From Methylococcaceae bacterium UBA6146 (GTDB lineage Bacteria > Pseudomonadota > Gammaproteobacteria > Methylococcales > Methylomonadaceae), in the NCBI GenBank assembly GCA_002422395.1, contig DIUY01000001.1, positions 195,770 to 259,769 of the forward strand: a stretch of DNA of 64,000 bases, read 5' to 3'. The notes under the pieces were generated by a model. It saw only the letters and a program-made list of their open reading frames with translations. It made no database searches and was not told the origin of the DNA. The translations under genes and the position numbers were made by a program. Below are positions 46,708 through 54,919 of the stretch, piece after piece. Position 1 is the stretch's first letter. Each line of letters begins with the position of its first letter.

Positions 46708-47412
46708 CTAATTAATGGAGTTGCCTTGCCCTGAGGCATTTTTACGCAGGAAATACTTGGCTTCTTGCCCTACCATCATAGGCGGCGGTAGTGTATTGAA
46801 TACCGCGCCTTCATCGTCATATAGCCGCATGGCAATACCGCCACGGGGAACATGGATGATGTTGGAATAAGTCGATGCGACCAAACTGTTATCGGGATTA
46901 CGCTTGCCAATGACGGCTGAAAAACGGGTTTCATCCGTATGCACGGGCAAAGAGACGGTTTGTTGGGCGCGAGGACTATGAATTTCAATATCGAACCATG
47001 CCATTGAGCCTTGATTCTGAATAGCTATATCACGCTCTGGTGTGGGGCTAATAGCGGCGCTAATGCTGGGTTGTGAATAAATCCGTAAGGTCAGAGGCTG
47101 TCTTACCTCCTCATTGGCTGGCGCACCTGCATTATTCTCGCCTAGATTCCAGTAGGCGTACACATGATCAGGGTCGATAGGCAGTAGCATAAGCTCAGGT
47201 GTGTTTAAAACACGCGGCGCAAATTCCCGGCTAATAACCTCGCTGATGTCAAGCATTTCCTGAGAAGAAAGCTTAATTGCCGACTCAGAACCCGGGATAT
47301 GGGTTGAAAAAACAGGGGCGAACCCTCGACTGACTTCATCGCTGATTTCAAGTAATTCTTTCGGCGAAAGCGTGATTTGAAAATTGTATCTTGACTGTAA
47401 AAATGTCATCAT
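46708..47412 (-). CDS. DUF4912 protein, N-terminal motif duplicated
   Basis: The 234-residue protein has a DUF4912 core (LPIDPDHVYAYWNLG, WFDIEIHSP, VIGKRNPDNSLVASTYSNIIHVPRGG). The N-terminus has two copies of one motif: LSPKELLEISDEVSRGFAPV and LSSQEMLDISEVISREFAPR, about 40 residues apart. DUF4912 proteins often lie beside GH57 and glycogen genes, as here (operon with GH57, 5-base gap). Carbohydrate binding is an inference. The 292 bases upstream contain no visible gene. Confidence 0.82.
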   Translation of the reverse strand: MMTFLQSRYNFQITLSPKELLEISDEVSRGFAPVFSTHIPGSESAIKLSSQEMLDISEVISREFAPRVLNTPELMLLPIDPDHVYAYWNLGENNAGAPANEEVRQPLTLRIYSQPSISAAISPTPERDIAIQNQGSMAWFDIEIHSPRAQQTVSLPVHTDETRFSAVIGKRNPDNSLVASTYSNIIHVPRGGIAMRLYDDEGAVFNTLPPPMMVGQEAKYFLRKNASGQGNSIN

Positions 47413-47704
47413 CAGCCTTAAACCGTTATTACCGCTTTATTTAGAGTTTCTCATACTTATCCACACAAATGGACGCTGTACATTCTCTTACCAATCTCTA
47501 AAGCTGATTTTTAAAAATAATTTCCGCTTTGCTATGCACAGGCAGGAAATTCAATGCCACCATCCAATGATAGTGACGAAAACTGTAACCGTTGTCGATT
47601 TTTATTGCAAGCGATTTAGCGCCCCTCTAGCGCCGCAGACAGCGCCAGCAAAGGCATTGCACCGATTTGGCACCATGTCGCCCAACCCTAAACCTCATTA
47701 AAAT

Positions 47705-48373
47705 ATGGCCAACACTGGTACCAAAACACCCTTCAACCTGCAATGCAAACAATGTCCAAGGCTGGCGAATTTTTTGTGCACCGTCAAACAACAATATCCT
47801 GATTACCATGCCCAACCCGTTGCGCCTTTTGGCGATACCCAAGCCCGCTTATTAGTTGTTGGCCTAGCACCTGGCATGCACGGCGCCAATGCCTCAGGAC
47901 GGCCTTTTACCGGCGACTTTGCAGGCTTGCTGCTGTATGAAACACTCTATGACTTTGGCTACAGCAACCGCCCGACGTCCGAATCCTTAGCGGACGGCCT
48001 AATGCTTAAGGATTGCCGGATCACCAACGCGGTCAAGTGCTTGCCACCGCAAAACAAACCGACCACCACAGAAATCAACACCTGTAACCCGTATCTGGCG
48101 GTCGAATTAAAAGCCCTGCCGGAACAATCCGTTATCCTCGCGCTGGGAACTATTGCCCATCAGGCCGTGTTAAAGGCCTACCCATTGAAATCGGGTTTCG
48201 CGGCGTTTGGGCACAATGCCTTGCACACTTTGCCCGATGGCCGCACGTTGGTTGATTCTTACCATACCAGCCGCTACAACATACAAACCAAGCGGCTGAC
48301 CAAAGCCATGTTTGCGGACGTTTTTGCCAGTATCGGACAGTTATTGGCACATTCTAACCAACAACCCACTTAG
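47705..48373 (+). CDS. Family 5-type (UDGb) uracil-DNA glycosylase
   Basis: The 222-residue protein has the glycosylase motif GLAPGMHGANASGRPFTGDFAG (motif A lacking the catalytic Asp, as in family 5) and motif DSYHTSRYNIQT. Four cysteines (C14, C17, C112, C127) form the iron-sulfur site pattern of families 4 and 5. It removes deaminated bases from DNA. It lies 42 bases before uvrC. Confidence 0.9.
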   Translation: MANTGTKTPFNLQCKQCPRLANFLCTVKQQYPDYHAQPVAPFGDTQARLLVVGLAPGMHGANASGRPFTGDFAGLLLYETLYDFGYSNRPTSESLADGLMLKDCRITNAVKCLPPQNKPTTTEINTCNPYLAVELKALPEQSVILALGTIAHQAVLKAYPLKSGFAAFGHNALHTLPDGRTLVDSYHTSRYNIQTKRLTKAMFADVFASIGQLLAHSNQQPT

Positions 48374-48415
48374 CTATTATAAAACCCACACGTAAATCCT
48401 ACCCAAACCTAACCC

Positions 48416-50254
48416 GTGAACACCGAAACCACGCCCTCTTTCGATAGCGCCGCCTTTTTACAATCCCTGACCACGCGCCCTGGCATCTACAAAATGTTCA
48501 ATAGCCAAGGTGACATTATTTATGTGGGCAAGGCGAAAAACCTTAAAAACCGTGTGTCCAGTTATTACAAATCGCAGTCGGCATCACCTAAGCAACAAGT
48601 CATGATGACTAAAGTGACACACATTGAAGTGACGGTCACCCATACCGAAGGCGAGGCGTTGTTGCTGGAATGCCAACAAATCAAGCGCCATAAGCCGCGC
48701 TACAACATTTGCCTTAGGGACGACAAATCATTCCCTTATATATACCTCTCGACAGACCACGACTTTCCTCAAATTGCGCTACACCGTGGCGCAAAAAAAA
48801 AGCGCGGGGCATATTTCGGCCCTTATCCCAGCTCCAATGCCGCTAAAGAAAGCCTAAAACTGCTGCAAAAGCTGTTTCCCGTCCGGCAATGCGACGACAC
48901 CATTTATAACCACCGCACCCGCCCCTGCCTACAACATCAGATAGGCCGTTGCACTGCGCCCTGTGTGGGGCTTATCGACAAGCAACACTATGCCGATGAC
49001 GTAAAGAACACAGTCCTTTTTTTGCAAGGTAAAGGCGGCATCCTTATCGACCAGCTGATTGCCCAAATGGAGCAGGCGGCGGCAAACCTGGACTATGAGC
49101 AAGCGGCGGCTTTCAGGGATCAGATCACCCGTTTGCGCTCGGTGCTTGAAAAGCATTTTGTACAAGGCGAAAAAGGTGATGTTGATATTATTGCCTGCGC
49201 CACCAAACTTAATGCGGCCTGCATTCAGGTTTTCTTTATCCGCAACGGCCAACATTTAGGCAACAAGGCCTTTTTCCCGACGCTGCCTGATGAGCAAGAC
49301 CCGGCTGCTATCTTGCAAGCGTTTATCGCCCAGTATTATCTCGACAAACAAGTGCCGCATGAATTGATCGTTAGCCATGAGTTGGAAGAAGCCGCATTGT
49401 TGAGCGAAGTCTTAAGCCGCCAGGCCCAACATACCGTCACCATTACCCAGCGGGTGCGTAGCGAGCGGTTAAAATGGCTGCAAATGGCGCTCACCAATGC
49501 GGAAAACTCATTGCTCAGCAAATTGTCTGACAAACAAGGGATATATGCCCGCTTCCTGAATTTACAGGAAGAATTACAGTGTCCAACGTTACCAAAGCGC
49601 CTGGAATGCTTTGATATTAGCCACACCCAAGGCGAACAGGCCGTTGCCTCGTGCGTGGTGTTTGACCGCGAAGGCCCAGTCAAATCGGCATACCGCCGTT
49701 TTAACATCGAAGGGATAACCGGCGGCGACGATTATGCCGCGATACATCAAGCGGTTTTCCGGCGCTTTAAGCGCCTGCAACAAGGCGAACATGAAGCGCC
49801 GGATATTTTGTTTATCGACGGTGGTAAAGGCCAGGTTCATGCCGCACAAAAGGCACTAGCGGAATTAGCCGTAAACAATGTTATGATAGTGGGCGTTTCC
49901 AAAGGGCCTGACCGGAAGCCCGGAATGGAAAAACTGATACTGGTAGGCCAGCAGCAACCGCTTGATATCAGCCCCAGCGCCAGCGGTTTGCTATTGATCC
50001 AGCATATCCGCGATGAAGCGCACCGGTTTGCAATAACAGGACACCGGCAGCGCCGCAGCAAAGCAAAAAAACAATCAGTTTTAGAAGGCATTTCAGGGCT
50101 AGGCGCTAAACGCCGACAGGTTTTATTAAAACAGTTTGGCGGCTTACAAGGCATAACACAGGCAGGTGTGGACGCGCTTTGCAGCATAGACGGCATAAGC
50201 AAACAATTGGCACAACGAATTTACGAACACTTTCATCACCAAGATGACAATTGA
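48416..50254 (+). CDS. uvrC: UvrABC excinuclease subunit C
   Basis: The 612-residue protein has an N-terminal GIY-YIG nuclease (RPGIYKMFNSQGDIIYVGKAKNLKNRV), a UVR motif (NLDYEQAAAFRDQITRLRSVL), an RNase H-like second nuclease (LECFDISHTQGEQAVASCVVF, ILFIDGGKGQ) and C-terminal helix-hairpin-helix repeats. The start is GTG 48416; no better ATG occurs before the GIY motif. Its end overlaps pgsA by 11 bases. Confidence 0.97.
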   Translation: MNTETTPSFDSAAFLQSLTTRPGIYKMFNSQGDIIYVGKAKNLKNRVSSYYKSQSASPKQQVMMTKVTHIEVTVTHTEGEALLLECQQIKRHKPRYNICLRDDKSFPYIYLSTDHDFPQIALHRGAKKKRGAYFGPYPSSNAAKESLKLLQKLFPVRQCDDTIYNHRTRPCLQHQIGRCTAPCVGLIDKQHYADDVKNTVLFLQGKGGILIDQLIAQMEQAAANLDYEQAAAFRDQITRLRSVLEKHFVQGEKGDVDIIACATKLNAACIQVFFIRNGQHLGNKAFFPTLPDEQDPAAILQAFIAQYYLDKQVPHELIVSHELEEAALLSEVLSRQAQHTVTITQRVRSERLKWLQMALTNAENSLLSKLSDKQGIYARFLNLQEELQCPTLPKRLECFDISHTQGEQAVASCVVFDREGPVKSAYRRFNIEGITGGDDYAAIHQAVFRRFKRLQQGEHEAPDILFIDGGKGQVHAAQKALAELAVNNVMIVGVSKGPDRKPGMEKLILVGQQQPLDISPSASGLLLIQHIRDEAHRFAITGHRQRRSKAKKQSVLEGISGLGAKRRQVLLKQFGGLQGITQAGVDALCSIDGISKQLAQRIYEHFHHQDDN

Positions 50255-50807
50255 ATTTAATTTACCTACCAACATCACATTATTAAGAATCGCGTTAATA
50301 CCTTTATTGACCGCGGTTTTTTACTTGCCTTGGGAATACTCGAACTTGGTATGCACACTGATTTTTATCCTGGCCGGCTTTACCGACTGGCTGGATGGTT
50401 ATCTTGCCAGAAAATTGCAGATGGAAACCCCATTTGGGGCATTTTTAGATCCTGTTGCCGACAAACTGATGGTTGCCTGTGTATTGGTTTTAGTCGTCCA
50501 GCAACAAGCGTCGCCGTATCTTGCCATTCCCGCCGCTGTTATTATCGGCCGGGAAATAACGATTGCCTCATTAAGGGAATGGATGGCGGAACTCGGCCAA
50601 CGGGCGACTGTTAAAGTGTCCCAGCTGGCCAAATGGAAAACCAGCGCCCAAATGGTATCAATCGGCATGTTGTTATTCCGTGACGATTTGTTTGGCATCC
50701 CTGTAAACGCAATCGGTTATGGGTTGCTGTACATTGCAGCAATATTAACGCTATGGTCAATGATCAATTATTTAAACGCCGCTTTAGCCGTTATCACAGA
50801 AAAATAA
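50244..50807 (+). CDS. pgsA: CDP-diacylglycerol-glycerol-3-phosphate phosphatidyltransferase
   Basis: The 187-residue membrane protein has the CDP-alcohol phosphotransferase signature DWLDGYLARKLQ with GAFLDPVADK (DG-AR-G-D-D pattern). It makes phosphatidylglycerol phosphate at the inner membrane. It overlaps uvrC by 11 bases, the usual gammaproteobacterial order. Confidence 0.95.
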   Translation: MTIEFNLPTNITLLRIALIPLLTAVFYLPWEYSNLVCTLIFILAGFTDWLDGYLARKLQMETPFGAFLDPVADKLMVACVLVLVVQQQASPYLAIPAAVIIGREITIASLREWMAELGQRATVKVSQLAKWKTSAQMVSIGMLLFRDDLFGIPVNAIGYGLLYIAAILTLWSMINYLNAALAVITEK

Positions 50808-50881
50808 CTATAAATTAACTATAAATTTCGCCCATCAAAGATTGCCGTTTTTAGCCTTCTATTAACGGGACTGGAGATACA

Positions 50882-50950
50882 ATGCCCGATTTTGATGTAA
50901 GTAAACACACTCTACAAAAATTAAGGCTTACCAACAATCCCTTGATTTAA
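50882..50950 (+). CDS. Possible 22-residue small protein
   Basis: The frame encodes MPDFDVSKHTLQKLRLTNNP followed by two residues and a stop. It is preceded by ggag with a 6-base spacer, which is an almost ideal ribosome site. It lies between pgsA and the TetR regulator, 34 bases before the latter. It could be a leader peptide of tetR or chance. No family is recognised. Confidence 0.3.
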   Translation: MPDFDVSKHTLQKLRLTNNPLI

Positions 50951-50984
50951 CTAACATTATGAGATACAGCCCAGTGAATTGGCT

Positions 50985-51608
50985 GTGAAAAATAAAATGG
51001 AACAAGAAAAAGAAATTATTCAGATAAAATCTGATGCGCCCGATGAAATATTACTTGCGGCGCTTAAGCTATTTGCCCAAAAAGGCTATTTCAACACCTC
51101 GCTAACCGATATTGCCAATGCCGCCCACCTGACAACCCTCGCTTCCCTTTACCCGCATTTTCCCAACAAACAGGCAATTGCATCTAGGGTTTACGAAAAC
51201 ATTCTCGATAGCCTCAACATTTCAGTCGACGACATAAGACGCAGAAACCAAAAATCATCGGAACAACTGCACGGCATTGTCGATTTGCTTTTCAAACTGA
51301 CTGACGACGCCCCTTACATCATGCAGTTTTTATTGACCGCCAATATCAATGAGTTTCTCCCCACACAAAAGCCTCTGCTCGAAACCCCGCCATTTTCAAA
51401 AATCATCAAAATTATCCAGTCAGGCATTAAGGCCGGAGAAATCCGCAATATTGATCCCCTGCTCGCTTACGGCTATTTTTTCGGCATCATCAACACCACC
51501 TTGGGGATGGTTCTATCCGGCTCGCTGGATAAAAATGCCAACGCCTACCAATCACAAACCTGGCTGATTGCCTGGAATGTCATTGCTAAAAAATCACCGT
51601 GTTTTTGA
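50985..51608 (+). CDS. TetR-family transcriptional regulator
   Basis: The protein has 207 residues from the GTG; ATG 50997 is an alternative. The N-terminal helix-turn-helix is LKLFAQKGYFNTSLTDIANAAHLTTLASLYPHFPNKQAIASRVY. The C-terminal ligand domain (about 85-205) is helical without further clues. It is followed 99 bases later on the same strand by the Fae-like gene, which it may control. Confidence 0.85.
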   Translation: MKNKMEQEKEIIQIKSDAPDEILLAALKLFAQKGYFNTSLTDIANAAHLTTLASLYPHFPNKQAIASRVYENILDSLNISVDDIRRRNQKSSEQLHGIVDLLFKLTDDAPYIMQFLLTANINEFLPTQKPLLETPPFSKIIKIIQSGIKAGEIRNIDPLLAYGYFFGIINTTLGMVLSGSLDKNANAYQSQTWLIAWNVIAKKSPCF

Positions 51609-51707
51609 GCGGATAAGGCCTGTAAGCTTTTACTGCACCCAGATAGATTGGCGCCGATTTCAACAACTTGTTTTATTGTTTTTTGTATAACCACTTTGGA
51701 GATAAAA

Positions 51708-52256
51708 ATGAGTGAACGAATCATTTTACGCACCGGCGAAGCATTAGTGGCTGGCGGCCCGCCTGGGACTGCGGCTGAGCCTGAAATCATTATCGGTGAA
51801 CTGGATGGCCCGGTCGGCATCGCATTGGCAACCTTGACAGGAAGCCAAACCAAAGGGCATTCTAAAGTTTTCGCCATTTTAAACACCGACATTCAAGTCC
51901 GCCCCGTGACCTTAATGGTCAGTAAAGTGACGGTCAACAATGCGCGTTACACCAACATCCTCATGGGCACGGTACAAGCGGCAATCGCCAACGGCGTCTT
52001 GGATGCGGTGCGGGCGGGCGACATCCCTAAAGAAAAAGCCAATGACTTAGGCATTATTTGCTCGGTCTGGTTAAATCCAAGCGTTATCACCGATGACAAT
52101 TTGGATCACCAAATTTTGTTTGATATTCACCGTAAAGCCACGGCCTTGGCGATTCATAAAGCAATGAACAATGAACCGGACATTGACTGGCTATTGGAAA
52201 ACCAAGACAAAATCACCCATAAATATTTTCAAATGGGGTTGGACGGCAAGATTTGA
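51708..52256 (+). CDS. Divergent formaldehyde-activating enzyme (Fae) homologue
   Basis: Fae condenses formaldehyde with tetrahydromethanopterin in methylotrophs. The 182-residue protein aligns with the family: GEALVAGGPPGTAAEPEIIIGE, VRPVTLMVSKVTVNN, AVRAGDIPKEKANDLGIIC, and HRKATALAIHKAMNNEP. At the position of the conserved histidine in the AHIDLIIG motif of Methylobacterium Fae this protein has Glu (AEPEIIIG), so it may not catalyse the same reaction. It resembles the Fae2/Fae3-type paralogues. ATG 51708 follows a ggagat site. A strong bidirectional terminator follows. Confidence 0.82.
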   Translation: MSERIILRTGEALVAGGPPGTAAEPEIIIGELDGPVGIALATLTGSQTKGHSKVFAILNTDIQVRPVTLMVSKVTVNNARYTNILMGTVQAAIANGVLDAVRAGDIPKEKANDLGIICSVWLNPSVITDDNLDHQILFDIHRKATALAIHKAMNNEPDIDWLLENQDKITHKYFQMGLDGKI

Positions 52257-52274
52257 TATTTGCTTTCGGCCCGA

Positions 52275-52310
52275 TAAAAAAAGCCCTGAAATCACATCAG
52301 GGCTTTTTTA
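52275..52310. terminator. Bidirectional rho-independent terminator
   Basis: aagccctga (52281-52289) pairs with tcagggctt (52297-52305). An A tract precedes and a T tract follows, so it can stop both the fae-like transcript and the converging RiPP operon. Confidence 0.88.
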
Positions 52311-52355
52311 TGTCCGCCGTAGCGCCATGGCAGTGCATAACAATCTTATCCCCAA

Positions 52356-53102
52356 TTAACATGGGCTAATAATCGTTTTTTCCACCAAACCTTTTAGTAT
52401 GCTTAATCCACCGGTAATAACCGCATCTGGGTTAGGATGCCGCATTTCCGCCGCGACTTGCTCTAGGCAGGTTGCGGTCAAAAGGCCTTCGTTATCTTGA
52501 AGGATTTCTAACAACCGATACGTCATCGGCGTGATTTCCAGAAAATTCACCTCATCCTGCAGGTCGCGGTAAACAATCAGGAACGTCGGCTGTGCAGGGG
52601 GCAGCATAGGCAGGAAGGTCGGGGCTATTTTATGGACAGGGTATTGATAGGCCAAGAGCCAAGCCAACGGCGATAGCCGGATGCGCTGTTCCAGCAGGTT
52701 ATCCGCGATTTGCCTGTTGGCAACCGGCTCTTCCTTAGCAATAGATAGAGCCATCTCCACCCATTCATAATGGGCGAGCTCCAGCATAAACGGCAAGTCA
52801 TCAGGGTTATCTCGCTCATTTTGCAAATAATCCAGAAACTCTTCGGGAATTTCGGAAAAATACGGTGATTTGCACTGATGTCTGGCAAAAAAATCCTGGG
52901 CCAGTTCAAGCCACGGTTGGCCGTCAAGGATTTTGTGCAAGATAGGGAAATTGCTGGACAAAAACGTGTTGATATTATTAAAAAAAAGCTCCCGATACAT
53001 TGCCACGCGCTGCTCCTTGACATCGGTTGGCGCCGGATTGTGATAAGGGTCCCTGATATAGGCTGCAAATTCGCGCTGTTTGGCGCTAAAGTCAATTTTC
53101 AT
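52356..53102 (-). CDS. DUF2063 RiPP partner protein, BufC/HvfC type
   Basis: The 248-residue protein starts MKIDFSAKQREFAAYIRDP and has the DUF2063 N-terminal domain (RVAMYRELFFNNINTFLSSNFPILHKIL, PYFSEIPEEFLDYL), then a second domain (about 150-248). In bufferin and Hvf operons this protein binds the precursor and delivers it to the DUF692 oxidase. It begins 4 bases after the DUF692 stop; an alternative ATG at 53126 would overlap that gene. It is the last gene before the terminator. Confidence 0.9.
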   Translation of the reverse strand: MKIDFSAKQREFAAYIRDPYHNPAPTDVKEQRVAMYRELFFNNINTFLSSNFPILHKILDGQPWLELAQDFFARHQCKSPYFSEIPEEFLDYLQNERDNPDDLPFMLELAHYEWVEMALSIAKEEPVANRQIADNLLEQRIRLSPLAWLLAYQYPVHKIAPTFLPMLPPAQPTFLIVYRDLQDEVNFLEITPMTYRLLEILQDNEGLLTATCLEQVAAEMRHPNPDAVITGGLSILKGLVEKTIISPC

Positions 53103-53106
53103 GGCC

Positions 53107-53967
53107 TTAGGCGGATTGTTGGGCATGATGCTGATACCAAGCCTGCTGTATCGCCTTGATGGTGCTGACTTCGCGTAATAGCTCATCAATTGCCGGAATA
53201 TTAAAATCCCGCTCCAGCAAGGTGGGGAACACACCGTAAAGTTCATAAGCCTTACCTAACAATTTCCAGACCGGATCAACAATCTCGGCGCCGTGCGTAT
53301 CGACCAGAAAATCCTCGGCTTCCACATAATGCCCGGCGATATGGGCGTAAGCGATACGGTGCGCCGGCATCGCTTTTAAAAAAGTTTCGGCATCGTAACC
53401 GTGATTGACGCTGTTGACGTAAATATTGTTAATGTCGATTAAAACATCACAATCAGCTTCAGCAACAACGGCATTGAAAAAATCGATTTCCGCCATTTCT
53501 TGGCCGGGCGCCGCGTAATAGGAAACGTTTTCGATGGCGATTTTTTGCTCAAGAATATCCTGCACACGCTGGATACGGGCGGCGACATGACTAACTGCCT
53601 CGGCGGTGAACGGGATTGGCATCAGGTCATATAAATGCCCCTCTTTGCTGCAATAACTGAGATGTTCACTGTAAAACTTGATCTGATGGTCACGCATGAA
53701 CTGCTTGACCGCACGGACAAAATCTTCATCGAGCGGATCGGTGCTGCCTATTGATAGCGACAAGCCATGACAGACAAAATCGAACCGTTCTGTCATCGCC
53801 CTAAATTGTTTGCCTAATTTGCCGCCGATGGTGATCCAGTTTTCCGGCGCGACTTCATAAAAGCCAACCGTAGGTGGCGCCTCAACAATCCGCTCTAAAT
53901 AGGCGCTTAAAAATGACCGCCGCAAACCTAAACCGGCACCGTGGACAAGATTTTGGGTTGTGCCCAT
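53107..53967 (-). CDS. DUF692 multinuclear non-heme iron oxidase (MNIO), BufB/HvfB type
   Basis: The 286-residue TIM-barrel-type protein has the MNIO metal ligands in order: CHGLSLS (H67), YSEHLSY (E101, H102), IENVSYY (E146), DINNIYVN (D178, N181), HIAGH (H209, H213), DTHG (D223, H225) and LLERD (E252). The N-terminal GAGLGLRR is the family start. MNIOs modify cysteines of ribosomal peptides; bufferin members make thiooxazole groups and Hvf members make oxazolone/thioamide groups, both for copper binding. The upstream precursor carries matching EGxC motifs. Confidence 0.93.
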   Translation of the reverse strand: MGTTQNLVHGAGLGLRRSFLSAYLERIVEAPPTVGFYEVAPENWITIGGKLGKQFRAMTERFDFVCHGLSLSIGSTDPLDEDFVRAVKQFMRDHQIKFYSEHLSYCSKEGHLYDLMPIPFTAEAVSHVAARIQRVQDILEQKIAIENVSYYAAPGQEMAEIDFFNAVVAEADCDVLIDINNIYVNSVNHGYDAETFLKAMPAHRIAYAHIAGHYVEAEDFLVDTHGAEIVDPVWKLLGKAYELYGVFPTLLERDFNIPAIDELLREVSTIKAIQQAWYQHHAQQSA

Positions 53968-54003
53968 AAGAACACCTGTGAATAGTTAATCAGGGGGAGG
54001 TAA

Positions 54004-54030
54004 AAGGGAGCATGGAACCCATGCTCCCTT
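54004..54030 (-). terminator. Hairpin between precursor and oxidase genes (attenuator-like)
   Basis: aagggagcatgg (54004-54015) and ccatgctccctt (54019-54030) form a perfect 12-bp stem with a 3-base loop. On the minus strand it is followed by a short U run (CCCUUUUA). It lies in the 104-base gap, as expected for a partial terminator or 3' stabiliser that keeps the precursor in excess of its enzymes. Confidence 0.7.
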
Positions 54031-54071
54031 ATATTTTTAGCTATATCTTTAGCGTAGTAAGCAGTTACCGC

Positions 54072-54722
54072 TTATTTTTTGGCCGGAACGGCTGGGACGG
54101 CAGGCACAGCAGGTTTAACTGACGTCGCAGGAGCGGCTTTATTAGCGGCACATGCGCCTTCTTTGCCTTTCATCATTTCGCCGCACCCTTGCATGCCTTC
54201 ACCGCAACCTTTCATTTGTGCGCCGCAATTGCCTTCTTTAGCTTTTACGTCAGCGCAATTTTTCATTTGCTCGCCACATTGGTCGCCACATTTGCCTTCA
54301 GGCATTTTCATGCCCGCGCCACAAGCGCCTTCTTTACCTTTCATGCTTTCGCCTTTCATCATCTCGCCACAAGCGCCCTCTTTGCCTTTCATCATGGCGC
54401 CACAGGCTGATTCCATGCCTTTTTTCATTTTATCGCCGGTCATCATATCGCCGCATTTGCCTTCAGTCGTTTTAGCGGCTGCTGCGGGAGTTTTATTGCC
54501 CGCACATGCGCCTTCCGCTGTTTTTGCGGGTTTGCCCATATCCATAGACGCGCCACAGGCCATTTCAGCGGCTTTGTCGGCTTCAGCCAACTGCATATAA
54601 CCGCTGGACAGCTCAGTCATACCAAATGGATTAACTTCGGCATTAACCGCAGTGTTTGCAAAAGTGGAAATAAAGGCGACGCCTACGGCAGCCGCTAAAG
54701 GCGTTCTGTTAATTTTTTTCAT
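54072..54722 (-). CDS. Secreted Cys-rich RiPP precursor, HvfA/bufferin type, multi-core
   Basis: The 216-residue protein begins with a Sec signal peptide (cut after ANTAVNA, residue 28). The mature part has 13 cysteines (56, 72, 90, 107, 118, 133, 145, 149, 156, 166, 173, 180, 191). Seven lie in EGxC motifs (EGAC, EGKC, EGNC) and one in ESAC, each mostly followed by G, separated by Met-rich stretches such as GEMMKGESMKGK. A proline-rich tail (PAVPAVPAVPAKK) ends it. EGKCG motifs mark HvfA precursors modified by DUF692 enzymes, and the enzyme and partner genes follow. Copper binding in the periplasm is the inferred role. It is about twice the usual length. A taggaaatcacc site precedes the ATG. 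Confidence 0.88.
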   Translation of the reverse strand: MKKINRTPLAAAVGVAFISTFANTAVNAEVNPFGMTELSSGYMQLAEADKAAEMACGASMDMGKPAKTAEGACAGNKTPAAAAKTTEGKCGDMMTGDKMKKGMESACGAMMKGKEGACGEMMKGESMKGKEGACGAGMKMPEGKCGDQCGEQMKNCADVKAKEGNCGAQMKGCGEGMQGCGEMMKGKEGACAANKAAPATSVKPAVPAVPAVPAKK

Positions 54723-54919
54723 GGTGATTTCCTAAGATTTTAGTAGTTGTAAAAGCCCAATCGGTGAGGCGTGATTGGACAAGGGGTTATGTTACCAGAC
54801 CCGTCTGAATGAAAGGTAAATATACCGGCGTTCAAGAAAATTACAACTTCTATGACGCCGCAAAAGGCAAAAGCTCTTGTTGTTCTACAAGGTAATAAAA
54901 GCTGGCTTTGCCCGCAGTA

